Positions 20,326 through 32,952 of a stretch of DNA of 64,000 bases are shown here, one piece after another (the stretch's first letter is position 1; each line of letters begins with the position of its first letter). Where the stretch lies: assembly GCA_965112735.1 (NCBI GenBank), contig OZ218965.1, forward strand, positions 682,001-746,000. Reading direction: 5' to 3'. This stretch comes from Phaeosaccion multiseriatum (taxonomy: Eukaryota > Ochrophyta, other classes). Made by a program: the position numbers and the translations under genes. The notes beneath the pieces were generated by a model that had not been told where the DNA came from, made no database searches, and was given only the letters and a program-made list of their open reading frames with translations.

Positions 20326-22295
20326 ATGACTTCCCATGTTGCACCGCGTTCGCTGGTATTTTGGAACACCAAGGAGATCTGCACTTGGCTCTCCAATTGC
20401 CCCATGCCCCCAGGCGTTGTGGAAGAAGCACGCCGGCAGAAGGTCAATGGAGGGATGCTCATTGGCCTCGTCAACTCAGGCAGCCTTTCAGATATTGGGC
20501 TTACCAGCTCAATGAAGATAAGCCAGATAATATGGAATTTAGAGGTAAGTTGTACATGCAAACATCTTCGACGTACAGCGGGGAGGAGAATCGGGGGCCT
20601 TTCAATGGTCTCAGGGATGATTCCTGTCCTCCTACCTCTTGGGGGTGAAGCTTCAAGGGTTAGGGGCTCTTCTCCCCTCTTCTTTGGCTTTCGTTCGACG
20701 TCGGTTCCCTGCAGAAGTGGCCCATTCTTGCTCTCTGGGCAAACTTGGTATCAATCTCCTTCCTTTCTCGTGTGTGAACCGCCTCATTAGCGTCGTATCA
20801 AGGAGCACGGGGACGAAGGATGCAAAATCGCCATCGACCCAAACGTGTTTGAGGGCGTCCCAGGTAGGTCAATCGTGAGGGAGCGAACAAGGGCGAGAGA
20901 GAGACCGAGAGATCGAGCGACACACACACATACACAGTGTGCGCATGTGTGTGCATGTGTGTGTGTGAGAGAGAGAGAGAGAGAGCGAGCGAGAGGGAGA
21001 GAGAGACAGAGACAGAGGGAGAGACAAGAGTATCGACGAAAAGATGGAAGGAGGGGGAGGAATTCTAAGGTCCATACGGGGCTCGTCGGAAGTCCACCTC
21101 CCAGACTCTTGATGTGGGCCTACCACCCCACTGTCTAAGAACAAGCAGTCCCGCAGAGACACAGCAGAGCACGCCTGACAAGTGCTCCATGGCATAACCC
21201 GCTCCTCTCCTCTCTATCCCTCCCTCCTTCCTTCCTTCCTGGCTGCTGACAGGGCGGCTGCAGGGCCAGGGCAGTATGTCCAACATGTCTCAGCAGTTCG
21301 GCACTCTGTCCACAAAGGAAGAAGGGGAGGACGAGCCTAAACCGCCCCCTCCGCCAGTGGTGGTGGACTTGCTGAGTATGAGCCCGGTGTCTTCACCCAA
21401 AAGCGGAGGAGGAGGAGGAGGAGGAGAAGGAGAGGCAGGGGAGGGGGAGGAGACGAAGAAGAAGAAAAAGAAGAAGATGGGCAAGAACGGCAAGGCTCAG
21501 TTTAGCCTTATCGATTTCGGCGACGAGGACGGGGAGGTTGGAGGAGAAGACGAGGAGGGGGAAGAGGAGGAGGACGATGGGCTCCCGGAGGCAACTCCCG
21601 TGGCCTTGGAGTTTGACGTGGTGTTTGAGAAAGACAAGACGCCCAACGTGCTGCTGGAGGAGTTCCAACCGGGCAACAGGCTCATCGTCAAGGGCTTCCC
21701 TCGGAAACCCAACGGAGAGAAGGGCAACGCAGAGCTCACGGGCAAGATTATGAAGGGGTGAGTGCGTGAGTGCGTGAGCGCGTGAGTGCGTGAGTGCCAG
21801 GGAGGGAGGGGAAGGAGGGTGATGGCAGCGCGCCTGCCCGCAGAGGGTCGAGAGGGGCGCCATTGGGCAGCAAGTGCCGGAGCGAAGGGACACAGAGAGG
21901 CAGGGTGGGCGTGTGTGCGTGCGTTCGTGTGCGTGTGTGCGTGCGTTCGTGTGCGTGTGGCCGAGCAGCGAGCGTGGCGAGGGGCTAATTTGCTAGGGAC
22001 GGGCCATTGCACTTGCCCTTACCCCACGGGGACAGAACAGAGCAAGGCATTTCCTCACTCACCCCCGTACCTCTCTCTTTGTCTTGTCTGCCCCGTCCAT
22101 CCACTGCCATCCCCCCCCCCCCCCTGCTCTGTATTGCCCTGCAGAGACTTCCTCCTCGCCGCGAACGGCCTGCTCCTGTCGGGCTTCCAGTTCCCCGAGG
22201 CGATTCAGCTGCTAACTGACCAGCCGTACCCCCTCCGCCTGCGCTTCCAGAGGATGCCTGCCCATCTCAGGGCCATCTCCTTCGAGTCATGGTGT

Positions 22296-22341
<46 letters not shown>

Positions 22342-22383
22342 GTGTGTGTATGTGTGTGTGTGTGTGTGTGTAAGTGTGTGTGT

Positions 22384-22465
<82 letters not shown>

Positions 22466-22781
22466 GTGTGTGTAGGGGGGGGATTGAGAGTGCAGTGCAG
22501 TGAATCAAACCAGGCCAATCCTCGAACCTCGAAGAATGGCGAAGGCCCTGTGTCTGTGTCCTATGTCTGTCCCCCCTTATCCCCCTTGCCATCCCCACCT
22601 CCCCACCAGGTCAGTGAACGCCCTCCGTTCGGTGTTGCTGGAGGAGGGCCTCCCCTTGACCGGGCTGGAGCGCCACGCCGAACTCGTGTCGATGGCGAAG
22701 AGGGCGTTTTGGAAGAAGCCGCCACCCCTCCCTCCGGCACCGCCAAAGGTGGAGCCCGGGGCCACAGCCATGCTCAATGGT

Positions 22782-22815
<34 letters not shown>

Positions 22816-24215
22816 CTGTGTGTGCGTGTATGTTAGGCTCTCCTGGTACATGGACCAACACGATACCATCTGTGATGTCTGACCCGATGATGCACCAACA
22901 CGTACAGGCGACACCAGCATCGCGGGCTGGCTGCTGCTCAAAACGCCGTACGACGCGGAGCACCAACGCATGTTCTGTGACCTCCACGGGAGCGAATTGC
23001 TTTATCACAAGCCCAGGGGGGAGGGCGGGGCGGAGTACGAGAGTGAGGCAAAGGGTTCCATTGACATGTCGAAGATTAAGCTTGTGGCCACGACGCGCAG
23101 CAGTGAGGAAGGACAGAAGGACCTGCGGATGGTGGACAATGACGGCCAGGTGAGAGAGGGGAAGGGGGTGAGGGGTGCGGGAGGAGGGAGGGGAAGGGAG
23201 GGGAGGCGTTGGATGGATGAGACATAAAACACACATACAGAGGGGCGGGCACCACGGGAACAGGATGACCTACAGAGACAGGCACAGGGAGAGGAAGAGG
23301 GGAGGGGGGCGTTGAGACGCCCCTCCTGCCCTTCCCTTCCCTTCCCTTCCCTTCCCTTCCCTTCCCTTCCCTTCCCTTCCCGTGGAGTGGAGACGGGCCC
23401 TCTCTACGTGTCTGCTGGGCGCCTCCGGACAAACCGGAACTGAAACTAAGGCTTGAACACCCCCGCCCCTCACCGCCCTTCACATCCACCCACACATACA
23501 CATGCACATGCACATGCACATGCACATGCATACACACGCACGCACTCACACACACACGCACCCTCGCCACACATACGCACACACGCACACCTACACGCAC
23601 CCGCCACCCACCCACCCACACACGCACGCACACATACCCACACACTCACCCACACACACACACACACGCACGCACGCACATATACCCACACACTCACCCA
23701 CCCACCCCCCCCCCCCCACACACACACACACGCACACCACCCACCCACCCCCCCATAACCAATCCACATGCGGACACTCACCCACACACACACGCACACC
23801 CACCCACCCACTCACCCCCCCCCCCCCCCACACACACACACACACACGCACACGCACCCCCTCCCCTGTCAGGTGTACCTCATCTCCGCTGCCACCGAGG
23901 CCGCCCTCTTCCGGTGGATGAAGAAGCTGTCCACCGCCCAAATCATCGGCCCCGAGAGCCGCACCTCGGGCAGCGCCGAACCCTCGGCCCCTTACCTCGT
24001 GTCTAAGTCAGCAAACTCGCTCACCATCATGTGGCTGCCTCCACGTCTGCCCTACCTCAACAGCGTCTTCTCCTTCCAAGTGGAGATGCGCGTGGGAGCG
24101 CCGCTGGTGAACCGCTGGCGGATCGTGGCGGATGAGGTGCATTCGACTAAGCTTGTGGTAAAGGGGCTGCAGTTTGGTGACAAGCACTACTTTCGGGTGA
24201 GTCAGGCGCGCGCGC

Positions 24216-24268
<53 letters not shown>

Positions 24269-25827
24269 TGTCCCTCTCCCTCTCTCCCTTGTGTCCCTCT
24301 CCCTCTCTCCCTCGGTCGCTTTCTCTCTCCATCTGTGTCTCCTTTCCTCTCCCTCCTTCTACGTGTGCGTGCATCTCTTTGTCAACCTCTCTCTATCGAC
24401 TCTCTCTCTGTCATACACACTCACCAGACGCCTTTCCCCCCACTCTCACCCTTCCCTCTCACCGTCTCGTCACCACCGCACCTCTCGTACACCCCCCCCC
24501 ACGCCCTCTCTCTCTACATCACAGGTTCGGGGCTACCACGAGCTGGACCGTGGCAACATGACCTGGGGAGAGTTCGGAGACACCAGCGAAGCCTTCGTAA
24601 CGGAGAGGGAGCTCAACAAGTCCAGCAAGCCCCCGGTGCACTTGTGGGTGCTTGTGCATGGGCTCAGAGGAGATCCGGATGATTTGGACTTTATGGCGGA
24701 GGCACTCAATACAAGGTGAGATAGAGATGGGACGGGTGAGGGTGAGGGGTGAGGGGTGAGGGGAGGATGAGTCAAATTTGCGCCGATCGATTGCCTCTTC
24801 CCCTCCCCTTACTCCCCTGGTGAGCTCTACTAACTCTCCTCCTACGCCCCCTGCCAACCCCCCCCCCCCTTCCCCAGGTTCAGCTACGACTCTGTGGTGA
24901 TGGTGTCCAAGCTGAACGGGGGCATGCTGCAAACACTGGACGGTATCGACGCGTGTGGTCAGCGCCTGCAGAGCGAGGTGGGTGCGTGTGGGCGTGCGTG
25001 GGTGAATGAATGAGTAGATGAGTGAGTGAAGGAGTGCGTATGTGCGTGCGTGCGTGCGTGCGTGCGTGCGTGTGGCGGGGAAGGGCATGCGTGCTCTCTG
25101 CGGGCCTTCAATCCACACTCAAATCTTCCACCCTGCATCCAACCACCTTCTGTCGCGGTTTGGCATAGTCTTTACTTACATGGCAATAGCGTTTACACCT
25201 TTGCAAGAAGAATACAAGACAAGACAAGACAAGAGAGGGAAGAAGACGCATCTGTCACCCTGACGCGACGTCCTGATGCTCTCTGTGTGTGCCCCGTTTG
25301 CGGTCGGTCCCTTTCGTATCCTTGGACTTGTCTTGTCTTGTGTGGCACAGGTGATGTTGGAGCTGGCGCGGCGCCCGAGCATCAAGTACCTGAGCTTTGT
25401 GGGGCACGGAGTGGGCGGGTTGTATATTCGATACGCCCTAAGGGGTATGGACGAGAGAGGAGGTAAATCGCAAGAGGGCGGGGGGGGGCGTCAGTTCCGA
25501 GGGGGGGGGGCGTCAATCCCGAGGGGGAAGGCGTCAATCCCGAGGGGAGGCGTCAATCCCGAGGGGGGAGGCGTCAATCCCAAGGGGAGGGGGGGGGGGT
25601 AAGAGTCAGTGCGTCAGTCCCGAGGGGCGGCGAGGCTTAGCGGGGGAGAAGGCGCAGGGTAGGGGGTGCAATTTGATTGGATTGAAGCCCCCTCAGGACG
25701 AAGGCTCGCATCACTGATCGCATCACTGATCGCATCACTGATCGCATCACTGATCGCATCACTGAGTGTCACGTACGTGTGTTATCCCCCTCTGTGCCTC
25801 CTTTCGTGTGTGTGTATCTCTCTGTCG

Positions 25828-25862
<35 letters not shown>

Positions 25863-26347
25863 GCCTGTCGACTCCCTTCAGCGTTTGTGGGAGGCCACTT
25901 GACGCCGCTCAACTTCATCAGCCTCGGCTGTCCTCACATGGGCACCAACCTCAGCAAGGGAGGGGTCATTGGCTTTGCTCTGGACAGGCCCACAACATCG
26001 CAGGTAAAAAGCATACAGGCATGAACAAGACAAGGGCTGTCACCACCTACCGCCCTACACCACCCTACCCCCCTCCCTCTATGACCACATCTCACCACAC
26101 CGTCGGTCCTGCCCCGTCCTGCTCTGTGCTGCCCTGTCGTGCTCCTTCAGCTCAAGCTCAAGGACGGAGACGCGCGACACCCTGACCCCGACAGGCACCC
26201 GCTGATCCTGCAGATGTGTCAGGAGTCGTACCTTCGGCCGCTGGAGCTCTTCCACCGGAGGGCGCTGTACTCCAATGTGCGCTTCGACTCGACGTAAGTC
26301 AGAGGGAGACAGAGAGGGAGAGGGAGAGAGAGTCAGAGAGATTGATA

Positions 26348-26380
<33 letters not shown>

Positions 26381-27480
26381 GTCAGAGAGATAGATAAGAG
26401 AGAGAGGGAGAGAGAGTCGTAGAGATAGATAAGAGAGAGAGAGAGGGAGAAAGACATGGAGATAGATAGATAGAGAGAGAGTCCCTGTCACCATCCGTCG
26501 AAAGGCCTTCCACACGCCCGTGCCTGTCTCTCAGCCTCGAGAGGCGCTCCCTCCCGACCCCAGCAATAGTCAAAGCGTCTCCTTCCTCCCTCCTCCTTTG
26601 GGCCTGGTACTCACGCACTCACTCACGCACTCATACTCGCTCACGTACGCAATCACCTACTCTTCACTCACCCACCGAACCAAGTTCGCTCTATCGTACA
26701 TCCACCCACCCACCCACTCCCTCCCTCTTGCTTGTAATGTGTTGTGCTGTGTGAAAGACTCACTCACCCACTCACCCACTCACCCACCCACCCACTCCCT
26801 CCCTCTTGCTTGTATTGTATTGTGCTGTGTGACAGTGTGGAGTACGCGAGCAGTGCCATCCGTGCTGAGAACCCTTACGAGGGTGTGTCCGACAGACACA
26901 TGCAGCAGCTCATCAGCCCTCACTACCAGCACATCCTTCTGGCCTCAGCCGCCAACAAGGGTAAGGAATATAAAGCCCCTCCTGCCGGAAGCAACCTTTG
27001 ACAAGTCCTGTGCCCCCCTCACCCCTCTCCCCTCTCCCTCTACTCCCCTCGCTTCTTCCCCACCACCCATCCTCCCCTCTCCCCTCTCCCCTCTGCCCAG
27101 GCTTCTCCGTAGTAGGGGCTGGAGGCATGGGGGGAGGAGGTGCCTACGCCAAAGACCTTGCCAACCTCTGCGGTCTCTCCTCTGTGTGGGAGATGGGAAG
27201 GGCCAGCCTGGACAGTGTGGGGTGGGAGCGTGTTGATGTGTTCAATCCGGACGGCCTTATGCCCTACGATGATTTGGTTGTGGCCTCTGACTGGAGGAAT
27301 GTAGAGGGCTTCGACACGGTGCGGCATCTTGTGGATCGATCCCTTGGCAAGCCCTCAGACGCGGAGAAGATTGCTCAGATGGATGCGGCGAGGGAGGAGG
27401 CGACCAGCTTTAATAGCAGCAGCTCCTCGGCTTCAGCAGCGGGGCTTCAAACCCAGCATATGGAGCAGAGCAGCCGATGA
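20326..27480 (+). CDS. SAM-PDZ-PH-FN3-DUF676 multidomain protein, probable pseudo-hydrolase
   Basis: Exons: 20326-20544, 20791-20863, 21253-21757, 22145-22291, 22610-22779, 22908-23149, 23873-24196, 24525-24715, 24878-24977, 25351-25462, 25882-26003, 26151-26293, 26836-26960, 27101-27480. These give 950 residues, all GT-AG. The start is the first ATG in frame; an upstream in-frame GTG was not used. Domains: SAM (about 10-95; FWNTKEICTWLSNC, DIGLTSSMK), an acidic/Lys low-complexity stretch, PDZ-like (about 200-305; GDFLLAANGLLLSGF), PH (about 372-485; AGWLLLK then FRWMKKL), fibronectin III (about 495-565), and a DUF676/FAM135-type alpha/beta hydrolase (about 600-935; LWVLVHGLRGDPDDLDF, SLGCPHMGTNLSKGG). 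The nucleophile elbow reads GHGVGG where the family has GHSxGG, and the C-terminal His position looks like Tyr (MPYDDLVV). It is therefore probably a membrane or scaffold protein rather than an active lipase. Confidence 0.9.
22292..22476. repeat. (GT)n dinucleotide microsatellite starting at a donor site
   Basis: About 180 bp of GT units with GTAAGTGT variants. It begins exactly at the 5' splice site after exon 4 of the SAM/hydrolase gene and fills over half the intron. Several internal GTAAGT words could act as decoy donors. Confidence 0.9.
23328..23380. repeat. (CCCTT)n pentanucleotide microsatellite
   Basis: About ten CCCTT units inside the long intron 23150-23872 of the SAM/hydrolase gene. 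Confidence 0.9.
23494..23868. repeat. CA/CCCA-rich satellite block
   Basis: About 375 bp of CACA, CACG, CCCA and poly-C runs filling the 3' half of intron 23150-23872, up to the acceptor CCTGTCAG. It is open in several frames only because it lacks stop codons. Confidence 0.9.
25484..25765. repeat. Two short minisatellites in one intron
   Basis: First block, 25484-25625: six or so copies of CGTCAATCCCGAGGGG-like units with G runs of varied length. Second block, 25708-25765: five 12-bp copies of GCATCACTGATC. Both lie in the intron 25463-25881 of the SAM/hydrolase gene. Confidence 0.85.
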
Positions 27481-27773
27481 CGATGGCAGCCGATGGATGA
27501 CGACTGGCGGATGGCAGTCGATGGATGACTCCCGGACCGGACCGGGGCTGACTTTTACCCTCTGTAGCGGCATGGATAGGTGGATGGAAGGATGGCAGCT
27601 GACGGGCGGCCGGGACGCTATGTCCGAATTCAATCTCTACATTGCTTCTCTCTCATCTTTTTATTTTGTTTTTTTAATAGATTGTTTCTTCCCTTATCTT
27701 TTCTTCTCTTCTCTGATGGAATTAATGGAACTGAAAAGGTTTAGCACATGTTGTTTTTTGTTCCAATTAAAAA
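27481..27773. other. Convergent intergenic spacer
   Basis: This is 293 bp between the stop codons of two convergent genes. It holds three imperfect GATGGCAG(C/T)CGATGGATGA-type units near its left end and an AT-richer stretch at 27650-27775 that probably carries both 3' ends. No gene is seen. Confidence 0.7.
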
Positions 27774-27939
27774 TTAAGGGTTGTCGTGCCACTCGGCGAG
27801 GGCGGCGAAGAGGCAATTGAACCTCTGCACCAGCTCGTCTCTGACCTTCCCCGAGGGGGCCTCTAGATCAAGGGACGCCCTGCCCCTGCCGATGGACGCT
27901 CCGTAATCGCTCGTGCTGTCCAGAAAGTCTCTGTGAGTG

Positions 27940-27975
<36 letters not shown>

Positions 27976-28088
27976 GAGGGAGGGAGGGGGAAGAGGAGGG
28001 TAAGGCTGGGCAAGGCGGACAAACTGCGGCGTACGAGCGAGTACAGGCTTTATAGGGCGCTCCACAGTCAACCCTCTCGCGCGCACAC

Positions 28089-28155
<67 letters not shown>

Positions 28156-31100
28156 ACACACTCACGCACGCACACACACGTACGCACTCACGTGGCAGCG
28201 ACCAGCGCGAAGCAAACGTTGGCATTTGGGGCCCTCTGGAGGGAGGAGGAGCACTTGCCGGGCACCGCTCGCAGCCCCTGCCGAGGGGAGAGAGAGGGTT
28301 AGAGAGTCAGAGAGTCAGAGAGTTAGAGAGTCAGATCAAGCGCTACAACTTCGCCTCTCTTTCGCATGGACAGCTGGGGGATTGTGTGCGCGCGTGTGTG
28401 TGTGCGTGTGTGTGCGAGTGTGTGCGTGTGTGCGCGAGTGGGCAAGGAGCAAAAGGAGTCATTGCACTCAATTGTGCAACTGCAAACGAAGCCCTCCTCT
28501 CCTCTCCCCTCCAATATTATATCGCCACCACAACCATCAGGAACTTGCTGACAAGACTGAGCTGAGACGATGACGATGAACCTATCATTCTTCCATAAGA
28601 ACATACTTCGTACGTACCTCCGTGGGCATGGCGGTGCTCTCCTTGTCGTTGAAGGCCCTTCCCGGAGCCGTGTAGAAGATCATCCTCCCATCCGGAGAGA
28701 GCCTCACCACGCGATGATGAGGCTTGCCCTTACGGCCCCACTTAAGCAACGACACCCCTCCCGACAGCTGAGCGGCAAACTCTCTGGCCTCCGCATTGCC
28801 CAGCAGGTCAGAGCTCAGCCTCCGTGGGCGCGTGTGTGCCGCCGCTTGCGCCACTATATTAGGATTGGGACTGTCCTCTCCACCGACGGTCCTGACACCA
28901 GTGCCGACGGTCCTGACACCAGTGCTGCCGCTGCTGCTCAAGGCGCGCTTCCCCTTTCCCTTCCTGCGCAGCAAAGAGCCGCTCAGCCCGAAGGACCTCT
29001 TGCCGGGCCACGTGCTTGACATGTTGGTGGTCGCGGGGGGCGTGTCTAGTTGCCAGCTGTCACCCCCTCCCTCGCCCTCCCCTTCCTCCCCCCCCTTCCC
29101 CCCCTCCGCGACTTGCCGTGCCAACGACGCGGCGGCTCCCTCTGCGTCCCCCTCCTCCCCCCCGCGTCCCACCGTCTCCTCGTCCTCCTCTCCGGTGGTC
29201 CTCTCCTCCTTCTCAGCTGCCGTAAGGTGCTTGCCCTGCCCCGCTCTCTCTGCCACATCACCTCCTTTGGTCTCCAACCCATCCTCATTATCATTGCCGT
29301 TACTAATGTCATTGCTTGAGTCTGGGGAGATCCTCCCGGCTGCCCCTCCACCGTGATGATGTCCGTCACCGCCGCTCACCCGCCGAGTCCTCCCGAGCAG
29401 CTTGACCTTGGCGAGGCGGTGTGAAAGCCTTTGCAGGGAGGGGCTACCCTGCCCATTGCCTGCATCTCCTCCTCCCCTCCCTCCCCCCCCCCCCCCTCCT
29501 CCTCCTCCTCCTCCTCCTCCTCCTCCTCCTCCTCCTCCTTCTCCGCATGCTGTCGGAGGGACCCCCCCGCCTTGTTGGGTGGTGGGAATCGACGCCTTGT
29601 TCAGGAGCGCCACGTTCAACTTGTCCTCCTCTTGCTCCTCTACCTCCCCTTCCTCTTCGCCGTTCTGCTGTTCCTTCTCCCGCTCCTCCTTCGCCTCCTG
29701 CTCCTCCTTCTCCTCCTCCTCCTCCTCCTCGTCCTCCTCCTCCTCCTCCTCCTCCTCCTCCTCCTGCTCCTCCTCCTCCTCCTCCTCCTGCTCCTCCTCC
29801 TCCTCCTCCTCCTGCTCCTGCTCCTGCTCTATGATGCCCGCACCACTACTGCTCCTGCCACCATGTCCTTCCCCCGTCCTTTGCTCTCCCCCCTGCTGGT
29901 GAGGCCCTTTGAGTACGTCTTCCTCCACTTGTGTTACGCTCACTCCTTGCGCCTCCTCCTGCTCCTCTTCCTGCTCCTCTTCCTGCTCCTCTTCCTCCTG
30001 CTCCTCTTCCTGCTCCTCCTCCGCCTCCTGCTCCTCCTCTTCCTGCTCCTCTTCCTGCTCCTCTTCCTGCTCCTCCTCCTCCTGCTGCTCCTCCTCCTCC
30101 TCCTCCTCCTCCTCCTCCTCCTCCTCCTCCCCCCCACCCCCCCGTGCTCTACCTATCCAACTCGCGTCATCGCGGGTCTTCGCCAGCATTGATCTGTCTG
30201 CGGCACTATGGCACAACGCCGAGTAGGACCCCCCCTCTGCTGCTGCTTGTCTCGCACAACCCCGCCCTGCTGGCAGAGGAGAGGGATGCGCCATAACCGC
30301 CGCTTCTGATGCTATTGCAGGGGCCCGGTCCGCCGCCTTCACCGAGCCCCTTCGGACAGGGGAAGACTCAGCTGCAGTCCTCTCTGCCCCCCCTCCCCCC
30401 CCCCCCCAACCACCACCACCACCACCACCTCCTCCTCCTCCTCCTCCTCCTCCTCCTCCTCCTCCTCCTCCTCCTCCTCCTCCTCCTCCTCCTCCTCCTC
30501 CTCCTCCTCCTCCTCCTCCTCCTCCTCCTCCTCCTCCTCCTCCTCCTCCTCCTCCTCCTCCTCCTCCTCCTCCTCCTCCTCCTCCTCCTCCTCCTCCTCC
30601 TCCTCCTCCTCCTCCTCCTAAGCGTCCCTCCTCCCCATCCCCTTCCCCGTGCTCTATCCCCTTGCCGCCCGACCGCAGGCTGTCCAACGCCACCGCCAAT
30701 GCCTCGATGGTTGCCTCCTTGGCCTCGGCCTCCCTCCTCCACTCGAGTGCGTCCTTCTCTGCCTGGGCCAGCATGCTGTACGCGCCCGCAGCACTCACCA
30801 GAGAAGCCTTTGCTTTCCCGAGCTCCTCCTCGAGCGCCGCTGCGCGTTGGATCCACGCCTGACTGCACGCAAGTGTGCTTCGCTGCTCGCTCAGCAGCTC
30901 CTCAGTGCGAGCCCTACGGAGTGTTTTAGAGGAGCAGAGAGCAGAGAGCAATGGGGGCCAAGAGCAAAGAGCAAAAGAGCAAAGAGTAGGGTCGCATCGT
31001 GGGGGCAGAGGAGAAGGCCAGAAGGGGGACCGCAGGGCGTGAGCGCTGGTGGGGAGAGCAGGCGTAGCGACTCATCTCCCCTATTAGCAATGATGCAGTA

Positions 31101-32153
31101 AGAAGGGAGAAGACATGGTGACTTACCGGTGCGCCTTCCTCTCCCTCTCTCTGGAGGCCTCCCTTTTGAGCAGGGCCCTCTCCATACCCAACACCTGTGA
31201 CAGAGAGGCGCTGTGAATGCTCTTTTCTCCTCCAGGTGAGACGTGTGTGACGTACGTGGCCTTTGTTGGGTGCCACGCCACCCCAAAGTCCCCAGCACAG
31301 CGCGTATAGTACAGAGGGCTGACTCCCCCTCCCTTCCCCTCCACCCCCACTCACTCACTCACTCACTCACTCACTCACTCACTCACTCACTCACCTGCTT
31401 GGCCAAGGTGGCGGACCGCTCCCCACTGCTCTTGAGATCCTTCTCCAGCTGCAGCTGGTGCTGCACCCCCTCCCTAACCTTGACGAGCACATCCTTGAAG
31501 AGAGCCTTGACGCGCTCTTGACTCCCTCGGGCGCTGCCCAGCTCGCCCTCCAAATCTATTATACATACAGGAAGACAGGCAGTCAGCAGAGGAGAGACAC
31601 CGGGATAGGTAGTCTCGTCAAAGGGGCCGCGGTGTTGCACGTCCCCCTTCTCACCTTTAATGATCTTGCTTGCCTTCGCGAGGCGGCGTTGATAGTACGC
31701 CGTACACAGTTGCACCATTTCATCTTGTTCGTCCCCTGCCCCCCCTCTCGATCTCTCCCTTTCTCCCTCGGCTCCGACGATGCCGTACCACTCACGCGTT
31801 GTGTCCAGCGCATCATCCATGCCAGCACCGACGCCTCTATGACCAGCAGCGCCCTCGCACTCTTCCGCCTCCCCACCATCACCAAACCTTGCTGCGCAGG
31901 GCAGTGGTGGAGCCGCTCTGCCGCCGCTCGTGGCGAGTCCCTTATCAAAGTACCCCTCCCATTCTCTGTCATATGGCGATTGCTGCATCTTCCCACTTCT
32001 CCTCGGAGATTTTCGCTTGGAGGACATGACGTGCTGCTGCTCCTCTTGCTTGTCTATGGCCTCTTGCAGCTGCCGGAGAGCCTTCTGTCGCTGATATCGG
32101 GCTTGTATCATAGCCTGCGTCGGTGGAGGCGCACGCAAAGAAGCGCGCCCCAT
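27774..32153 (-). CDS. Coiled-coil, poly-Gly/poly-Glu protein with C-terminal PH-like domain
   Basis: Exons in transcript order: 32153-31655, 31555-31395, 31194-31127, 30913-28618, 28277-28192, 27930-27774. These give 1088 residues with TAA at 27774-27776. The N-terminal 320 residues are charged and predicted coiled coil (ARYQRQKALRQLQEAIDKQ; LEEELGKAKASL). The middle (about 325-850) is low complexity: a poly-Gly run of about 70 residues encoded by GGA repeats, then Glu/Gln-rich runs and a second poly-Gly. The last 130 residues resemble a PH domain (SLLKWGRKGKPHHRVVRL, IFYTAPGR, CFALVAAT) ending in a helix with VQRFNCLFAALAEW. The likely role is phosphoinositide or protein binding. It lies head-to-tail behind the myosin gene, but has its own ATG and is kept separate because the myosin ends in an in-frame stop at 32953. 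Exon 4 junctions are firm. Repeat-length errors in assembly could change residue counts. Confidence 0.8.
29484..30131. repeat. TCC/CTC/TGC-type coding repeats (Gly- and Glu/Gln-rich on the minus strand)
   Basis: Several interrupted trinucleotide runs inside exon 4 of the gene at 27774-32153 (29484-29540, 29695-29830, 29945-30131). On the minus strand they read as GGA/GAG/GAA/CAG codons and encode the poly-Gly and Glu-rich tracts. The opposite strand gives spurious Leu-, Ser- or Pro-rich reading frames. Confidence 0.85.
30428..30619. repeat. (TCC)n perfect trinucleotide array, 64 units
   Basis: An uninterrupted 192-bp array inside the exon, read on the minus strand as GGA and encoding about 64 consecutive glycines. 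It is flanked at 30410-30427 by ACC units, which extend the Gly run with GGT codons. Confidence 0.95.
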
Positions 32154-32952
32154 GGTTGTATTTTTTTACACTGCACCCGATCGGGGAAACAGTTACAAAT
32201 TCGGTCGTTGGTTGTCAGTAGGGTTGGCGACTGCCCTGACCTAAAGCTTCCCGGCTCTTGAGGCACTGCGGCAGGTGTGTGTGCACTGTGGCTCTGCTTG
32301 CGGTGTAGGAGTGACTTCTCAATGAGTTCGGGCCTCTTTTTGTTTGGGCCCCCTGCAGAACAAACAAAGGCCTCAGCTTTTGCCAGAGGCCTCCAGAGGC
32401 CTCCGCGGTGATCCACCACCCGGTGGAGAGGCTTTCTACCCACTCGCTGCCGACCTCGAGAGTGAGATTCAAAGAAGAGGACTCAGGAATTTCGCCAGTG
32501 GTACAATAGCGTCGGGCAGAAGCCGCTTCGAAACGCAACAAGCGAGGAGAAATGCCCACGATATTCGATGGGAAGGAGACGGTCTCAGTTTGACAGAATG
32601 GTGCGAAGCGGCACTGGGAGCGGGCGTGTAAGAGTGGAGGGGGAAGAAGCAGTCACCAAATTTACAAAGAGCAAGCGAGGAAATTCACATACCGGCTTGC
32701 TTCCGGCTGTACATGGCGCCCCTGAGCCTTCCATTTCGTGAAAACAAAAACAAAAAGCAAGAAAACCCCACGAAGTCACTCTGAAAATTATGCTTCATAG
32801 TACGTGCTCCACAACCACACTCCCATCGCTCCGTATGTCCGCCTACCCAGCTGCCTCTCTCAACAGCGGGCAGCGAGAGAGAGAGAGAGAGGGCTCTCCC
32901 TGCCTCTCCAAACCAGCCGACCGACCGCCTCACTGCCAGCCGACCGACCGCC
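32154..32952. other. Intergenic region between the myosin stop and the coiled-coil/PH gene start
   Basis: About 800 bp, presumably the myosin 3' UTR and the promoter of the downstream minus-strand gene. A 95-codon plus-strand frame at 32344-32631 has no recognisable domain and is not called. Two 23-bp tandem copies (32914-32959, CAGCCGACCGACCGCC core) overlap the myosin stop codon. Confidence 0.6.

Noticed and set aside
30309-30929. Long plus-strand poly-Leu reading frame, and Ser-, Pro- or Arg-rich frames at 29400-30300
   Set aside because: They are the strand or frame shadows of TCC/GGA arrays inside a minus-strand exon that has flanking coiled-coil and PH sequence and correct splice junctions.
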